Numbered from the stretch's first letter, positions 1 to 8,755 are shown. The stretch: DNA of 64,000 nt from Ahrensia sp. (GCA_002698425.1 NZXU01000111.1:1-64000); one strand, 5' to 3'. The notes: a model not told the origin generated them from the letters alone. A program made the numbers and translations.

Positions 1-510
1 GGCGTCGAGGCCGAGGCGGGCGGCGTGGGCGAGCACGTCGACGGCCATTTTCGGCGCGCAGCCGAATTTGCGCGACAGCGGCCATTCGGCGCCTTCGCCG
101 TCGGTGAGGACGCGGCAGAACACGCGGGCGCGGGGCGCGGCGCGGGCGATCTTTTCGACTTCCTCGACGCAATCGACGGCGAAGAGCGAGATGCCGAGCT
201 CATGGGCGCGGGCGATGTCGCGTTCCTTCTTGATGGTGTTGCCGAAGGAGATGCGGTCCGGGGTCGCGCCGGCGTCGAGCGCCATTTCGATTTCGGGAAC
301 CGAAGCGGTGTCGAAATTGGAGCCGAGCGAGGCGAGGAGCTTGAGGATCTCGGGCGCCGGGTTTGCCTTGACGGCGTAGAAGATGCGGCTGTCCGGGAGC
401 GCCTTGGTGAAGGCGCAATAGTTGTCGCGCACCACGTCGAGATCGACGACGAGGCAGGGGGAAGCCGGGCGGCGGGTGGCGAGGAAGTCCTGGATGCGAG
501 CGGTCGTCAT
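1..510 (-). CDS. PLP-dependent ornithine/lysine decarboxylase (alanine-racemase fold), 3' end cut by window
   Basis: The first 170 codons of a fold-type III decarboxylase are readable; the rest lies beyond base 1. The protein opens with a short leader and the strand CLVVDLDVVRDNY, followed by YAVKANP, in which K48 should form the Schiff base with pyridoxal phosphate. The downstream text (FDTASVPEIEMAL, ISFGNTIKKERDI, RVFCRVLTDGEGAEWPLSRKFG) is typical of bacterial eukaryote-type ornithine decarboxylases, which turn ornithine into putrescine. Substrate choice between ornithine, lysine and diaminopimelate cannot be settled from the N-terminal half, but the long structured leader upstream favours a polyamine decarboxylase. 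ATG at 510 is chosen because it precedes the conserved barrel; no strong ribosome binding site is visible. Confidence 0.85.
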   Translation of the reverse strand, partial: MTTARIQDFLATRRPASPCLVVDLDVVRDNYCAFTKALPDSRIFYAVKANPAPEILKLLASLGSNFDTASVPEIEMALDAGATPDRISFGNTIKKERDIARAHELGISLFAVDCVEEVEKIARAAPRARVFCRVLTDGEGAEWPLSRKFGCAPKMAVDVLAHAARLGLDA

Positions 511-607
511 GTCTTGTCCCAATCACGAAGTTTGGGCAGCGGGGGCTGCGTCAACATTTGCGGCTCCGATGACGGAAGGTGCAGAGGCACCGTCCCGAAA
601 CTGGAAC

Positions 608-645
608 CCGGCGAAAAATCCCAGACCGGAAAAGACCGGCCTTGA
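608..645 (-). terminator. Candidate attenuator hairpin in the decarboxylase leader
   Basis: On the minus strand a 6-bp stem (ggccgg/ccggtc, bases 641-636 with 629-624, one G-U pair) is followed by a T tract at 618-614. It sits about 100 nt before the decarboxylase start, downstream of the structured leader, where an attenuator would be expected. The stem is short, so it may be a partial or weak terminator. Confidence 0.45.
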
Positions 646-719
646 TTTGCCAATGATTGGTGGGAGACCCGACCGCACGGTTGGCAAGGATGGTAGTGTC
701 TCTCGCTATTCCGACGTTT

Positions 720-905
720 GGACCGTCAGACGAGTGGAAGACCCGACCGTCGTTGCTTCAAGATGTCCTCGCTTGTCCGGTTGGCCGGGAAGCGACCGGA
801 GGGGTTAGCTCCGGGTACCTTACCTTTCCTCTCACCGAATCGAGAGGTAGGCGGACACCCACAGGCACGTGCGACTTGGGGTGAGGCGCATTTAATCCCG
901 CAGGC
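720..905 (-). promoter_or_regulatory. Structured 5' leader of the decarboxylase, speF-like RNA element
   Basis: A long leader runs on the minus strand between about 905 and the decarboxylase start at 510. It contains a hairpin CCTCTC/GAGAGG (847-842 with 833-828), a second hairpin CTCCGG... (stem 814-809 with 801-796), and further GC-rich pairing around 770-790. The alphaproteobacterial speF motif is known to lie upstream of ornithine decarboxylase genes; the position and general architecture here fit, but the match was judged by eye and not with a covariance model. A short ORF inside it is listed separately. Confidence 0.6.
832..891 (-). CDS. Putative 19-residue leader peptide in the decarboxylase leader
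   Basis: An ATG at 891 opens a 19-codon frame, MRLTPSRTCLWVSAYLSIR, and its TGA stop falls in the loop-proximal part of the CCTCTC/GAGAGG hairpin. A weak GCGGGA lies 5-10 nt upstream. In gammaproteobacteria the small ORF speFL upstream of speF senses ornithine by ribosome stalling; the present frame has no visible sequence similarity to it, so a shared mechanism is inference from position only. The overlap of stop codon and hairpin would let translation control RNA folding. Confidence 0.4.
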   Translation of the reverse strand: MRLTPSRTCLWVSAYLSIR

Positions 906-1038
906 GTTGCTTTTCAATAAATAATTCGGGGTTGCCGAATCTTTTTTTGCGTGCAGGATTTCGAACAATCCGGCGGAGGAGTTCGATAGAAATGAACGAT
1001 AAAGTTCGCCATTCCGTTGAGGCAAGGGAGCGCAGGCC

Positions 1039-1944
1039 ATGGACACGCTGACACGCATGCGTGCCTTTATCGCGGTGGTCGAAAACGAGGGCTTTTCGGC
1101 GGCCGCCCGGAAGATCGGCCGGTCGAAGGCGCTTCTGTCGAAATATGTGCGCGAACTCGAGGACGAACTGGGGGCGCTGCTGCTCAACCGCACGACGCGG
1201 CAGTTCTCGCTGACCGAGCTCGGCCACACCTATTACAAGCGGGCGGTCGAGATCGTGCGCGAGATCGACACGCTGCAGGACATGGTGCGCGACAGCCGCG
1301 AAGGGGTGCGCGGGCGTATCAAGATATCCGCGCCGCGCTCCTTCGCCGACGCCTCGCTCGACCAGGCGCTGATCGATTTCGTCTCCGCCAATCCGGAAAT
1401 CGGGCTCGACATTCACCTGGACGACCGTTTCGTCGATCTCGTCGAGGAGGGCTTCGACCTGGCGATCCGGGTGACGACGCTCGAGGATTCGGGCCTGATC
1501 GCGCGGCGGCTGGCGCCGTTCCGGCTGATGATCACGGCGACGCCCGAAACGATCGCGAAATACGGGATGCCGGAAAAACCCGATGACCTGGCGAAACGGC
1601 CCTGCATCGTCGACACCAATGCGCGCCGTCGCAACAACTGGGTGCTGAAATCGGCGGATGGCGCATCCGTGGCGGTGACGGTGACCGGGCCGATCGAGGT
1701 CAACAGTCCATTGTCGGCCCGGCTGGCGGTGCTGGCCAATCTGGGGTTCGGGATGAGCCCGGACTTCATCGTGCGCGAGGATCTGAAGGAAGGCCGGCTG
1801 GTGCAGGTGCTGGCCGAGGCGATGCCCACCGAGGCCGGTATCTACGCCGTCTATCCGCACCGGCGCTACCTGCCGGCCAAGGTGCGCGCATTCGTCGACT
1901 TCCTTGCCGACTGGTTCAAGGCGTATGAACAGCGTTCGTCATAA
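1039..1944 (+). CDS. LysR family transcriptional regulator
   Basis: A 301-residue protein with the normal LysR length. Residues 1-60 form the winged helix-turn-helix (FSAAARKIGRSKALLSKYVRELEDELGALLLNRTTRQFSLTE), and residues about 90-295 the periplasmic-binding-like effector domain, beginning GRIKISAPRSFAD. The domain style (SAPRSFAD, LAIRVTTLEDSGLIARRLAPF) is that of the CrgA/AaeR-like branch, whose members often control nearby catabolic or efflux genes. It is transcribed divergently from the decarboxylase and its leader, so that gene is one possible target; the next plus-strand gene starts 57 nt after the stop. The inducer is unknown. Confidence 0.9.
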   Translation: MDTLTRMRAFIAVVENEGFSAAARKIGRSKALLSKYVRELEDELGALLLNRTTRQFSLTELGHTYYKRAVEIVREIDTLQDMVRDSREGVRGRIKISAPRSFADASLDQALIDFVSANPEIGLDIHLDDRFVDLVEEGFDLAIRVTTLEDSGLIARRLAPFRLMITATPETIAKYGMPEKPDDLAKRPCIVDTNARRRNNWVLKSADGASVAVTVTGPIEVNSPLSARLAVLANLGFGMSPDFIVREDLKEGRLVQVLAEAMPTEAGIYAVYPHRRYLPAKVRAFVDFLADWFKAYEQRSS

Positions 1945-2001
1945 TACCGCCGGTATTTTCGGCTTCGGCTTCGCCAGAGTTACAGGGACGGACCAGCGCA
2001 C

Positions 2002-2652
2002 ATGATTCGGATAGCCGCTTTCGCATTTTCCTGCGTCGCAGGCTTTCTCGGCTTCGCCGCGTCGGCGCTGGCGCATCCGCATGTCTTTGCCGATGCGCGG
2101 CTGGAAGTCGATGTCGCGCCGGATGGTACCGTCGAGGTGATGCGGCATGTCTGGCGGTTCGACGAGGTGTTTTCGTCGACCGTGATGCTGGAATTCGATT
2201 CCGACACCGACAACAAGATGGAAGTTCCGGAACTGGAGGAGGTGGCCTCGGTCGTCACCGAATCGCTCGCCGAGTTCAATTACTTCCAGACTATCCTCGT
2301 CGGCGGCAAGAGCATCGACGTGGAACCGGTCACCGACATGAAGGCGATGTTCCAGGACGGACAACTGATCATCTTCTTCACGACTCATCCCGCGACGCCG
2401 GTGAACATCAACTCCTCGCCCTCTTTCGGCGTCTACGATCCGACCTTCTACACGGCGATCGACTTCCCGGACGACAGCCAGATGGTGCTGGAAGGGGCGC
2501 CTTCCAGCTGCGCGCATCAGATGGTGGTGCCCGACCCGGACGAGGCGCTGGCGCAGAACCAGGCGACGCTGACGGAGGCGTTCTTCAACGATCCGCAGGC
2601 CACCGACTGGTCGAAACTGCTGGCGACGCGCATGGAGGTTTCGTGCAAATGA
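2002..2652 (+). CDS. DUF1007 family periplasmic protein (metal transport partner)
   Basis: This 216-residue protein begins with a signal peptide (residues 1-24, ending SALA) followed at once by HPHVFADARLEVDVAPDG, the family signature with a HxH at the mature N-terminus that could bind metal. DUF1007 proteins are usually encoded directly before NicO-type nickel/cobalt transporters, as here, where the stop codon overlaps the next start by 4 nt (ATGA). The likely role is a periplasmic partner in Ni/Co (or other divalent metal) handling. Biochemical function in the family is not well established, so the role is inferred from the pairing. Confidence 0.8.
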   Translation: MIRIAAFAFSCVAGFLGFAASALAHPHVFADARLEVDVAPDGTVEVMRHVWRFDEVFSSTVMLEFDSDTDNKMEVPELEEVASVVTESLAEFNYFQTILVGGKSIDVEPVTDMKAMFQDGQLIIFFTTHPATPVNINSSPSFGVYDPTFYTAIDFPDDSQMVLEGAPSSCAHQMVVPDPDEALAQNQATLTEAFFNDPQATDWSKLLATRMEVSCK

Positions 2653-3671
2653 CACGTCACGGCGCGGTACGCCTGGCGCTGGTCGCCGGCCTGCTTCTTG
2701 TCGCGGCAGGGGCGGCCTCGGCGCAGTCATCGCTCGGCATCGGGTCCAACGAGGTATCCATCGAGCCGACCGGCGGCGTTTTCGCGCATTTCTTCCTCTG
2801 GGTCTCCGAGATGCAGCGGTCCTTCTACCGGGAGATGACCGGGGCGCTGAAGGCGATGCGCGATGACGGTTCGGCGGTATGGCTGCTGGCCGGGCTTTCC
2901 TTCGCCTATGGAATTTTCCACGCGGCGGGACCGGGCCACGGCAAGGCGGTGATCTCCTCCTATATGCTGGCGAACGAGACGCTGCTGAGGCGCGGCGTCA
3001 TTCTCTCCTTCGTCTCGGCCATGCTGCAGGCGGTTTCGGCCATCGTGCTGGTCAGCGTCGCTTTCCTCGTGTTGCGCGGTACGTCGATCAAGATGACCGA
3101 CGCGACCTGGTTCATGGAAGCGGCGAGCTATGCGCTGATCGCGCTGTTCGGCTTCTGGCTGCTGGTGACGAAGCTGAGGCCGCGCCGGCAGGTTGCGTCG
3201 CTGTCATCGGCGGCCGTTCACGACCATGGTCACGCCCATGGCCATGACCATCATCATCACGGGCATGATCACCACCATCACGGCGAGGGCGAGGTCTGCT
3301 CGACATGCGGCCACGCGCATGCGCCGGACCCGAAGATGTTGGCCGGACCGATGAACTGGCGGTCCGCCTGGGCCGCGGTGGCGGCCGTGGGGCTTCGGCC
3401 CTGTTCGGGCGCGCTGATCGTGCTGACCTTCGCGATGCTGAACGGGCTCGTCGCCGGCGGCGTGCTGTCGGTTTTCGCCATGGCGGTCGGCACCGCGATC
3501 ACCGTCTCGGCGCTGGCGACGCTGGCCGTGACGGCGAAGAACGCGGCGCTGAAATTCTCGGGCTCCGGCGCAATGTCGGCGCGGCTGCATCGCGGCATCG
3601 AGATCGGCGGCGCGGCGCTGGTGATGGTGCTGGGAATTATCCTCTTGGGTGGAGCCATGGCTTCCTATTGA
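2649..3671 (+). CDS. NicO-family nickel/cobalt transporter with His-rich loop
   Basis: A 340-residue inner-membrane protein with a signal-like first helix (residues 1-26), a membrane segment carrying FHAAGPGHGKAV (the NicO/RcnA signature near residue 95) and further helices to the C-terminus. A cytoplasmic-type loop at about residues 190-227 is packed with histidine (HGHDHHHHGHDHHHHG) and followed by CSTCGHAH, a CxxC-plus-His motif. RcnA-type members export Ni and Co; others import. ATG at 2649 overlaps the DUF1007 stop as ATGA with GGAGG 10 nt upstream; a GTG at 2643 is a possible alternative. The tail overlaps the convergent epimerase gene by 7 nt. Confidence 0.85.
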   Translation: MTRHGAVRLALVAGLLLVAAGAASAQSSLGIGSNEVSIEPTGGVFAHFFLWVSEMQRSFYREMTGALKAMRDDGSAVWLLAGLSFAYGIFHAAGPGHGKAVISSYMLANETLLRRGVILSFVSAMLQAVSAIVLVSVAFLVLRGTSIKMTDATWFMEAASYALIALFGFWLLVTKLRPRRQVASLSSAAVHDHGHAHGHDHHHHGHDHHHHGEGEVCSTCGHAHAPDPKMLAGPMNWRSAWAAVAAVGLRPCSGALIVLTFAMLNGLVAGGVLSVFAMAVGTAITVSALATLAVTAKNAALKFSGSGAMSARLHRGIEIGGAALVMVLGIILLGGAMASY

Positions 3672-4639
3672 AGCCTGCCGCCCAACTCATCCTCAACATG
3701 AATGCGGATGATATCGTCGAAGGCGGTTTCGGCGGTGAAACCGAGGTCGCGTGCGCGGGTGGCCTCGAAGCGTTGCGGCCAGAAATTCACGATTGACGCG
3801 ATTGCCGGGTCGGGTTCCTCGCGAATCAGCGCGACCGCCGTGTCGCCGGCGACGCGGCGCAGGGCCTCGATCTGTTCGCCGACCGAGACGGCGACGCCGG
3901 GCAGGGTGATGGCGCGGCGCGGGCCGATTTCCTCCGATGACAGTCCGGCGGCGTGGAGCAGGAAGCCGACGGCCGAGCGCGGGCTGGCATGGGTGTGCAC
4001 CAGGTCGCGCGAGACCGGCAGGACCGCTTGCCTGCCGGCCAGGGGCTCGCGGATGATCGAGGAGAAGAAGCCGGAGGCGGCGAGATTGGGCTTGCCGGGG
4101 CGCACGCAGATGGTCGGCAGGCGCAGCGCGAGCCCGTCCATGAAGCCGCGTCGGGTGTAGTCGGTCAGGATCAGTTCGCCGATCAGTTTCTGGACGCCGT
4201 AGGAGGTCAGCGGCACGGGCTGGAAATCGTCGCTGATCGCCGGCGGAAAGGGTGCGCCGAAGACGGCGATGGACGAGGAATAGACGACGCGGGGGACATA
4301 CCCCTCGCGCAGACGGATGGCGTCGAAAAGAAGGCGCGTGCCGTCGAGATTGGCGCGATAGCCCTTGTCGAAATTCGCCTCCGCCTCGCCGGACACGACG
4401 CCGGCGAGATGGAAGACCAGATCGGCGTTGCGGGCGGCGAGGCCCTCGGCGACGCCGTGATCGGCGAGATCGCTGGTTTCGGTCGTGACGGCGAAGGACG
4501 CCCTTGGCTGCTCGAAAGGCAGGATATCCTGCAGATGGAGGCTTTCGATCGGCGCGCCGTTCAATGTGCCGTCACCGATCAGGCGTTCGGTCAGCTTGCG
4601 GCCGACCATGCCGGCGGCCCCGGTGATCGCGATCCTCAC
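3665..4639 (-). CDS. denD: NAD-dependent epimerase/dehydratase, D-erythronate dehydrogenase type
   Basis: An extended short-chain dehydrogenase of 324 residues. The Rossmann motif GAAGMVG is at residues 7-13, the active-site serines at 121-123 (YSSSIAVFG), and the catalytic YxxxK is Y147/K151 (SYGVQK). The text (SYGVQKLIGE, LRLPTICVRPGKPN, NLAASGFFSSIIREPLAG) is close to DenD, which oxidises D-erythronate to 2-oxo-tetronate. The start is taken as GTG at 4639, overlapping the stop of the upstream small membrane gene as GTGA, with GGAGAA just upstream. It is the last gene of a three-gene operon with that membrane protein and another dehydrogenase. No isomerase or kinase of a tetronate pathway is nearby, so substrate is moderately certain. 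Confidence 0.8.
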   Translation of the reverse strand: MRIAITGAAGMVGRKLTERLIGDGTLNGAPIESLHLQDILPFEQPRASFAVTTETSDLADHGVAEGLAARNADLVFHLAGVVSGEAEANFDKGYRANLDGTRLLFDAIRLREGYVPRVVYSSSIAVFGAPFPPAISDDFQPVPLTSYGVQKLIGELILTDYTRRGFMDGLALRLPTICVRPGKPNLAASGFFSSIIREPLAGRQAVLPVSRDLVHTHASPRSAVGFLLHAAGLSSEEIGPRRAITLPGVAVSVGEQIEALRRVAGDTAVALIREEPDPAIASIVNFWPQRFEATRARDLGFTAETAFDDIIRIHVEDELGGRLQ

Positions 4640-4851
4640 TTGTTTCTCCGCGACCGGCCGCGCAGCCACAGCCCGATGAAGGGGAGGAGGAGCACGGCGG
4701 CGACGACCGCGGCCGCAAGAACCGGGCTTTGCGCCCCGATCGCCATCATGATCGACGGCAGGAAATAGAGGATCAGCGCGAAGCCGACGAGAAGGAGTGC
4801 GGCGCTGATCAGCGTCCTGCGGTCGTAATTGCCGTTGCGGTCATCGGACAT
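4636..4851 (-). CDS. Small inner-membrane protein (71 aa), unknown function
   Basis: A 71-residue protein with two predicted membrane helices (about residues 14-37 and 43-63) separated by a short loop, a charged N-terminus ([12 protein letters not shown]) and a basic C-terminus (RGRSRRNK). It is translationally coupled on both sides: its ATG overlaps the stop of the upstream dehydrogenase (TGATG) and its own stop overlaps the GTG start of denD. Position between two sugar-acid dehydrogenases suggests co-expression but not a specific function. Confidence 0.65.
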   Translation of the reverse strand: MSDDRNGNYDRRTLISAALLLVGFALILYFLPSIMMAIGAQSPVLAAAVVAAVLLLPFIGLWLRGRSRRNK

Positions 4852-5606
4852 CACAGCGTCCAGCCTCCGTCGATGGGGATTGCGGTTCCGGTGGTGAAGG
4901 CGGCGGCGTCGCTCGCCAGATAGACGGCGAGCGCGGCGACTTCCTCGGGTTTTCCGACCCGGCCCATGGGCTGGCGCTCGACGAACATGGCAAGCGCCTT
5001 CTCCGCGCCGCCGACCGACTTGCCGAGGTCCTCGACGCGGCCATGCCAGGAGGGCGATTCGATCGTGCCGGGGCAGATGGCGTTGCATCGGACCCCCTGG
5101 CGGATGAAATCCTGTGCGACCGACTTGGTCAGGCCGATGACGGCCGCCTTGGTCGCGCCATAGGCATAGCGGTTCGGCGCGCCCTTCAGCGACGAGGCAC
5201 CGGAGGACATGTTGATGATCGATCCGGAGGTTTCGTGGGCGGCGGCGCGCGTCAGCATTTCCGGCAGGAAGGCGCGGATCATGCGGTGCATCGACTTGAC
5301 GTTGAGGTCGAAGGAAAAATCCCAGTCGTCCTCGGAACACTCGAGCACGGTGCCGTGATGGACGTAGCCGGCGACATTGGCGAGGATGTCGATGCCGCCG
5401 ACAGCGCTTGCATAGGCCTCGACCGCTTCGGTGTCGGTGACGTCGAGGCGAGCCTTGGCGGCGTCGAGGCCGTCGAGCTTGTCGATGTCGAGATCGGAAG
5501 CGTGGACGGTCGCGCCCTCTGCCGCGAAGGCCTCGGCGATGGCGCGGCCGATCCCCTGGCCCGCCGCCGTGACGACGGCGATCTTTCCTTCGAGTTGTCC
5601 GGCCAT
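4851..5606 (-). CDS. Short-chain dehydrogenase, 2-keto-3-deoxy-L-fuconate dehydrogenase-like
   Basis: A classical 251-residue SDR enzyme. The nucleotide-binding TAAGQGIG motif is at residues 13-20, NVAG at 77-80, serines at 134-135 and the catalytic Y149/K153 (YGATK). The C-terminus IPIDGGWTL is typical. An aspartate after beta-2 (SDLDIDKL) points to NAD rather than NADP. Sequence style resembles BDH2/2-keto-3-deoxy-L-fuconate dehydrogenases, which oxidise a sugar-acid intermediate; the exact substrate is inferred. It is the first gene of the operon with the small membrane protein and denD, implying a role in sugar-acid breakdown. Confidence 0.8.
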   Translation of the reverse strand: MAGQLEGKIAVVTAAGQGIGRAIAEAFAAEGATVHASDLDIDKLDGLDAAKARLDVTDTEAVEAYASAVGGIDILANVAGYVHHGTVLECSEDDWDFSFDLNVKSMHRMIRAFLPEMLTRAAAHETSGSIINMSSGASSLKGAPNRYAYGATKAAVIGLTKSVAQDFIRQGVRCNAICPGTIESPSWHGRVEDLGKSVGGAEKALAMFVERQPMGRVGKPEEVAALAVYLASDAAAFTTGTAIPIDGGWTL

Positions 5607-5625
5607 GTTCTCTCCCGTCCTGTCG

Positions 5626-6750
5626 TCAGGCGACCGTCGCGGCCAGATAGACAGCCGTGCGGTCGCCCATATTGTCCTCGCGCTCTACCACGAAGCCGAG
5701 ACGTTTGTACCATGCAAGGGCCGGATTGAGGGAATTGGTCAATAGCCAGACCTGCGGCAGGCCGAGCGCGCGGGCGCGGGCGAAGGTCGCCTGCATCATC
5801 GTGTTGCCGAGCCCGGTACCGGCGGCCGCCGGCAGGGTGCCGATCGATTCCAGAAAGAGATGGTCCGGCTGGCGGCGCAGGATCAGCAAGCCGTCGCTGT
5901 CGGGGGCAAGCCAGGCTTCGCATTCGGCGAGCACCTGGCCGTAATCCCATTCGAGGGGGAAGGGCTGCGCGCCGACGATCTCGCGGGTGCGGGCATAGGC
6001 GCCGTTCTGGATTTCCTCGACGAGGGCGCGAGCCTCCGGGCCGATCCGTGTGAAGGCAAGGCCGTTCGCTTCGAGACGCCGCGCGGTGAGCGCGGAGAGC
6101 GCGACGCGCTGGCGGCCGTTGGGGTCGAAATTTTCCGGCGCGAGCCAGGTCTTGAAGGCGGCTTTCGCCTGCGGCCATTCGCGGTCGAGCAGCGAGAACC
6201 AGGCGGTGTCGCGGTTTTTGCCCTTGACGATCAGATGCTGGCGGAACACGCCTTCGAAAGCCATGCCGAAGCGTAGCGCCGCGCTCTTCGAGGGTTCGTT
6301 GCGGTCGTTGCATTTCCACTCGAAGCGGCGATAGCCGAGGTCGTCGAACGCGTGCTGCGCGAAGAGATAGAAGGCCTCCGTTGTGACCGGCGTGCGGGCG
6401 ATCAGGGAAGACCAGAGGATGTTGCCGATCTCGACGACCCCGTTCGCCGCATCGATGCGCATGAAGGTCTGGCGGCCGGCGACCTTGCCCGTCGCCTTGT
6501 CGATGACGGCGTAAAAGAGCGGATCGGCGCTGGCTTCCGCGGTATCGAGCCAGGGCTGGAACGCTTCCCGGCTCTGCGGCGGATAGTCCGGCAGCCAGCG
6601 GAACCGGGCGTCGGCATCCTGCATGGTCGAGGCGACGTAGAGGCTGTCGCCGTGGCGGGCTGCGGAGAGGCGTTCCAGGCGCGCGAAGCGGCCTTCCAGA
6701 AATTCGGCGGCGGGCGCGGGGCGCGAAGTCCAGGTCGACAGGTCTTGCAT
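5626..6750 (-). CDS. Tandem GNAT N-acetyltransferase (two domains fused)
   Basis: The 374-residue protein joins two acetyltransferase domains. Residues about 14-190 are RimL/GNAT_3-like ([56 protein letters not shown]), the type that acetylates N-termini or small amines. Residues about 228-374 form a second GNAT domain with an acetyl-CoA loop ([28 protein letters not shown]) and the usual [13 protein letters not shown] near the end. ATG at 6750 starts just before domain 1. Acceptor substrates are unknown. The gene ends 20 nt upstream of the dehydrogenase operon and may be co-transcribed with it. Confidence 0.8.
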   Translation of the reverse strand: MQDLSTWTSRPAPAAEFLEGRFARLERLSAARHGDSLYVASTMQDADARFRWLPDYPPQSREAFQPWLDTAEASADPLFYAVIDKATGKVAGRQTFMRIDAANGVVEIGNILWSSLIARTPVTTEAFYLFAQHAFDDLGYRRFEWKCNDRNEPSKSAALRFGMAFEGVFRQHLIVKGKNRDTAWFSLLDREWPQAKAAFKTWLAPENFDPNGRQRVALSALTARRLEANGLAFTRIGPEARALVEEIQNGAYARTREIVGAQPFPLEWDYGQVLAECEAWLAPDSDGLLILRRQPDHLFLESIGTLPAAAGTGLGNTMMQATFARARALGLPQVWLLTNSLNPALAWYKRLGFVVEREDNMGDRTAVYLAATVA

Positions 6751-6834
6751 GGCGATTGTCCCGATGGGCGAGAATTGCGTTTCCCTAACCGAAATGCCAG
6801 AGAGCTTCACGCCGGAAATTGTCAGGGAAACAAG

Positions 6835-8013
6835 ATGCTGCACACAGTCGCCGCCTATGATCGTATCGGGGAAGAAAACGCCTTTGCCGTTCTGGCGCGG
6901 GCGACGCAGCTGGCCGCGGAGGGGCGCGACATCATCAATCTCGGCATCGGCCAGCCGGATTTCAAAACGCCGGACCATATCGTCGAGGCGGCGATCAAGG
7001 CGCTGCGCGACGGCCATCACGGCTATACGCCGGCCAACGGCATCCTGCCGGCGCGCGAGGCGGTGGCGCGGCGCACGCTGACCATGACCGGCGTGGAAAT
7101 CTCGCCGGAAAGCGTGATGATCATGCCGGGCGGCAAGCCGACCATGTATGCGGCGATCACCCTGTTCGGCGAGCCGGGCGCGGAAATCCTCTATCCGGAT
7201 CCGGGCTTTCCGATCTACCGCTCGATGATCGAGTTCACCGGCGCGACGCCGGTGCCGGTGCCGATCCGCGAGGAAAACGGCTTCGCCTTCTCTGCGGAGG
7301 AGACGCTGTCGCTGATCACGCCGAAAACGCGGCTGCTGGTCCTCAATTCGCCGGCCAACCCGACCGGCGGCGTGACGCCGAAATCGGAGATCGACGCGCT
7401 GGTGAAGGGGCTGGCGGACTTCCAGGACGTGGCGATCATGTCGGACGAGATCTACGACGTCATGACCTATGACGGCGAGACGCATACGTCGCTGCTGACC
7501 TACCCGGAGATCCGCGACCGGCTGATCGTGCTGAACGGCTGGTCGAAGACCTGGGCGATGACCGGCTGGCGCCTTGGCTGGTCGATCTGGCCGGACGGGC
7601 TGATCGACAAGGTGCGCAAGCTCGCCGTCAATTGCTGGTCCTGCGTCAACGCGCCGTCGCAATTCGCCGGGATCGCGGCGATCGACGGGCCGCAGGACGC
7701 GGTGGACGAGATGATGGCCGCTTTCGACAAGCGCCGGCATATCGTGGTGGAAAAGATGAATGCACTGCCGGGCGTGAGCTGCGCGACGCCGAAGGGAGCC
7801 TTCTATGCCTTCCCGAATGTCTCGGAGACCGGCTGGAAGGCGAAGAAGCTCGCCTCGGCGCTGCTGGAGGAGGCCGGCGTAGCGCTGATCGGCGGACCGG
7901 ATTTCGGCATTCTCGGCGAAGGCTATATCCGGCTCTCCTTTGCGAATTCGGCGGAGAATATCGAGAAGGCGATCGAGCGGATCGGGGGCTTCCTCGAGAA
8001 AACGATTCCCTAA
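6835..8013 (+). CDS. Class I/II pyridoxal-phosphate aminotransferase
   Basis: A 392-residue fold-type I aminotransferase of normal length. It shows INLGIGQPDF near the N-terminus, the NSPANPTGG motif, SDEIYD, and the PLP-binding lysine K238 in GWSKTWAMTGWRLGW; the C-terminal IRLSFANS carries the substrate carboxylate-binding arginine. Family members transfer amino groups from aspartate, alanine or aromatic amino acids to 2-oxoglutarate; the precise donor is not evident. ATG at 6835 follows AGGGAA at a suitable distance. It is transcribed divergently from the GNAT gene, sharing an 84-nt spacer. Confidence 0.85.
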   Translation: MLHTVAAYDRIGEENAFAVLARATQLAAEGRDIINLGIGQPDFKTPDHIVEAAIKALRDGHHGYTPANGILPAREAVARRTLTMTGVEISPESVMIMPGGKPTMYAAITLFGEPGAEILYPDPGFPIYRSMIEFTGATPVPVPIREENGFAFSAEETLSLITPKTRLLVLNSPANPTGGVTPKSEIDALVKGLADFQDVAIMSDEIYDVMTYDGETHTSLLTYPEIRDRLIVLNGWSKTWAMTGWRLGWSIWPDGLIDKVRKLAVNCWSCVNAPSQFAGIAAIDGPQDAVDEMMAAFDKRRHIVVEKMNALPGVSCATPKGAFYAFPNVSETGWKAKKLASALLEEAGVALIGGPDFGILGEGYIRLSFANSAENIEKAIERIGGFLEKTIP

Positions 8014-8109
8014 ATCTGATTATCTTTACGCTGTCCAGATTTGAGCTGTTTGGCGTTTTTCCGGTGTCAAGATATCCTCCGCGCGTGATTCGAGCGGACG
8101 GAGGGCCGG

Positions 8110-8727
8110 ATGTCGACGGCGCAGGAAACCAAGCGCAAGCCTTATCATCACGGCGACCTGCGCGCGGCGCTGATCGCGGCGGCCGAGGCGGAGCTGATCG
8201 AGAAGGGCGCCGACGCCTTTTCGCTGCGCGGCACCGCGAAACGGGCGGGCGTGAGCCACGCCGCGCCGGCGCATCATTTCCGCGACGCCAATGCCCTGCT
8301 CGATGCGCTCGCGGCCGCCGGTTTCGCGCGGCTGACCGCTGCGATGCGGGAGGAGCAGACGAAGGCCAGCGGGGACGGCAAGGACCGGTTCGCGGCAGCC
8401 GGCGTCGGCTATGTGCGTTTCGCGCTCGACAATCCCGAGCTGCTGCAACTGATGTTCGGGATGTCTCGCCGCTCCGGCGACGACGCGGAGCTGAAGCGCA
8501 ATTCGGAGGCGGCTTTTTCCGTGCTGGTCAACGGTGTCGGCCAGGTTCGCGGGCGCGAGGTCTTTCAAAGCGAGGCGGGCTGGCGCGATGTCGCCGCCTG
8601 CTGGTCCATCGTGCATGGTTACGCGCAGCTGGCGATCGCCGGAAAGATGGATTTCGTCACCGGGCTGGATTTCGATGAACAGCGCGGCCTGATCGCGGAT
8701 CTGGTGCGGCGGGCGCTTCCGGGGTGA
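8110..8727 (+). CDS. TetR/AcrR family transcriptional regulator
   Basis: A 205-residue regulator. The N-terminal helix-turn-helix occupies about residues 15-60 (YHHGDLRAALIAAAEAELIEKG, FSLRGTAKRAGVSHAAPAHHF), and the C-terminal half resembles the WHG/TetR_C_33 ligand domain (FGMSRRSGDDAEL, WRDVAACWSIVHGYAQL). It follows the aminotransferase by 96 nt with no obvious terminator and might be co-transcribed. Its target and ligand are not visible from the sequence. A good Rho-independent terminator follows the stop. Confidence 0.9.
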   Translation: MSTAQETKRKPYHHGDLRAALIAAAEAELIEKGADAFSLRGTAKRAGVSHAAPAHHFRDANALLDALAAAGFARLTAAMREEQTKASGDGKDRFAAAGVGYVRFALDNPELLQLMFGMSRRSGDDAELKRNSEAAFSVLVNGVGQVRGREVFQSEAGWRDVAACWSIVHGYAQLAIAGKMDFVTGLDFDEQRGLIADLVRRALPG

Positions 8728-8755
8728 AGAATTTTCGATGCCCCAAACACAAAGC

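Noticed and set aside
3220..3290. Short CAT/CAC-rich DNA at 3.2 kb as a tandem repeat
   Set aside because: It encodes the histidine-rich loop of the NicO transporter and varies at codon third positions.
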